Assembly (NCBI GenBank): GCA_964057225.1
Contig: OZ059895.1
Location: 3,410,001-3,474,000 of the forward strand
Direction: 5' to 3'
DNA from: Auanema rhodensis
Lineage: Eukaryota; Nematoda; Chromadorea; Rhabditida; Rhabditidae
DNA: 64,000 bases
Below the pieces are notes generated by a model that was not told where the DNA came from, ran no database searches, and saw only the letters and a program-made list of their open reading frames with translations. The position numbers were made by a program, and so were the translations under genes. This document shows positions 63,944 to 64,000 of this stretch, one piece after another. Numbering within the stretch: the first letter of the stretch is position 1; each line of letters opens with the position of its first letter.

Positions 63944-64000
63944 ACAAAAAAATTGGAATGTGATCACATGTTCTGATGCTTTGAAGGGCATGTTTTACTA
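63944..64000. repeat. Partial monomer cut by the window edge
   Basis: These are the first 57 bp of another monomer, beginning with the standard anchor and ending within the nested inverted repeat. Its length class cannot be known. It shows that the array continues beyond the window. Confidence 0.95.

Larger units (their letters stand above)
1..64000. repeat. Satellite DNA array filling the window
   Basis: Every base belongs to a head-to-tail tandem array. Successive copies of the anchor ACAAAAAAATTGG begin at 1, 296, 505, 799, 1008, 1303 and so on to 63944, giving 247 complete monomers plus one partial. Spacings are 293-296 bp (144 long monomers) or 209-210 bp (103 short monomers). No monomer is inverted and no foreign insertion interrupts the series. 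Monomers differ by scattered single-base variants, many shared by copies a fixed distance apart, so the array is organised in higher-order repeats. The array has no credible coding capacity. By family knowledge, such arrays are typical of eukaryotic centromeric, pericentromeric, subtelomeric or knob heterochromatin; which of these applies cannot be told from the sequence. The plus-strand orientation used here is arbitrary. Both array ends lie outside the window. Confidence 0.98.

Noticed and set aside
1-64000. CRISPR array
   Set aside because: Repeat units are hundreds of bases long with no unique spacers between them, and there are no cas genes.
1-64000. Telomere repeats, LTRs or rRNA/tRNA genes embedded in the array
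   Set aside because: I looked for interruptions of the monomer series and found none; every inter-anchor distance is 209-210 or 293-296 bp.

Overview
The whole 64 kb is one uninterrupted tandem-repeat (satellite) array. I walked it monomer by monomer using the recurring anchor ACAAAAAAATTGG and counted 247 complete head-to-tail monomers (1-63943) plus a 57-bp partial monomer at the right edge. All lie in the same orientation. I found no gene, RNA gene, transposon, CRISPR array or unique sequence. This points to heterochromatin of a eukaryotic nuclear genome, such as a centromere, pericentromere, subtelomere or knob, and to a long-read assembly. Nothing in the sequence lets me name the species or choose between plant and animal.

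Monomers come in two lengths. The long form (294-295 bp, 144 copies) and the short form (209 bp, 103 copies) differ by one clean 85-bp segment that is present or absent. The short form is about 35% GC by hand count and the extra segment about 22%. The long form has three sequence classes, named here La (295 bp), Lb (294 bp) and Lc (294 bp, a derivative of Lb with TTCG in place of TTAG). The short form is Sh.

The two lengths are arranged in multi-monomer higher-order repeats (HORs) that change along the array. Region I (1-15664) is an 8440-bp, 33-monomer unit followed by an almost identical second copy of its first 28 monomers. Region II (15665-19067) has a 2101-bp unit. Region III (19068-24138) has a 1928-bp tandem duplication and a 712-bp trimer. 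Region IV (24139-34341) has a unit of 3401 or 3904 bp. Region V (33543-39881) has a 2309-bp unit, and its third copy has lost material. Region VI (39882-45643) is irregular. Region VII (45644-64000) is rich in Lc, with units of 1510, 2812, 1387 and 2307 bp. Neighbouring HORs share diagnostic point variants, and several monomers are hybrids. This is the pattern expected from repeated unequal exchange and gene conversion.

The 60-61 codon reading frames on the minus strand are by-products of the repeat: they appear wherever single-base variants remove a stop codon. They are not annotated as genes. The most notable local structures are dyad symmetries present in most monomers: a 12-bp palindrome, a 10-bp palindrome nested in an interrupted 7-bp inverted repeat, and a 7-bp stem with a 3-nt spacer.
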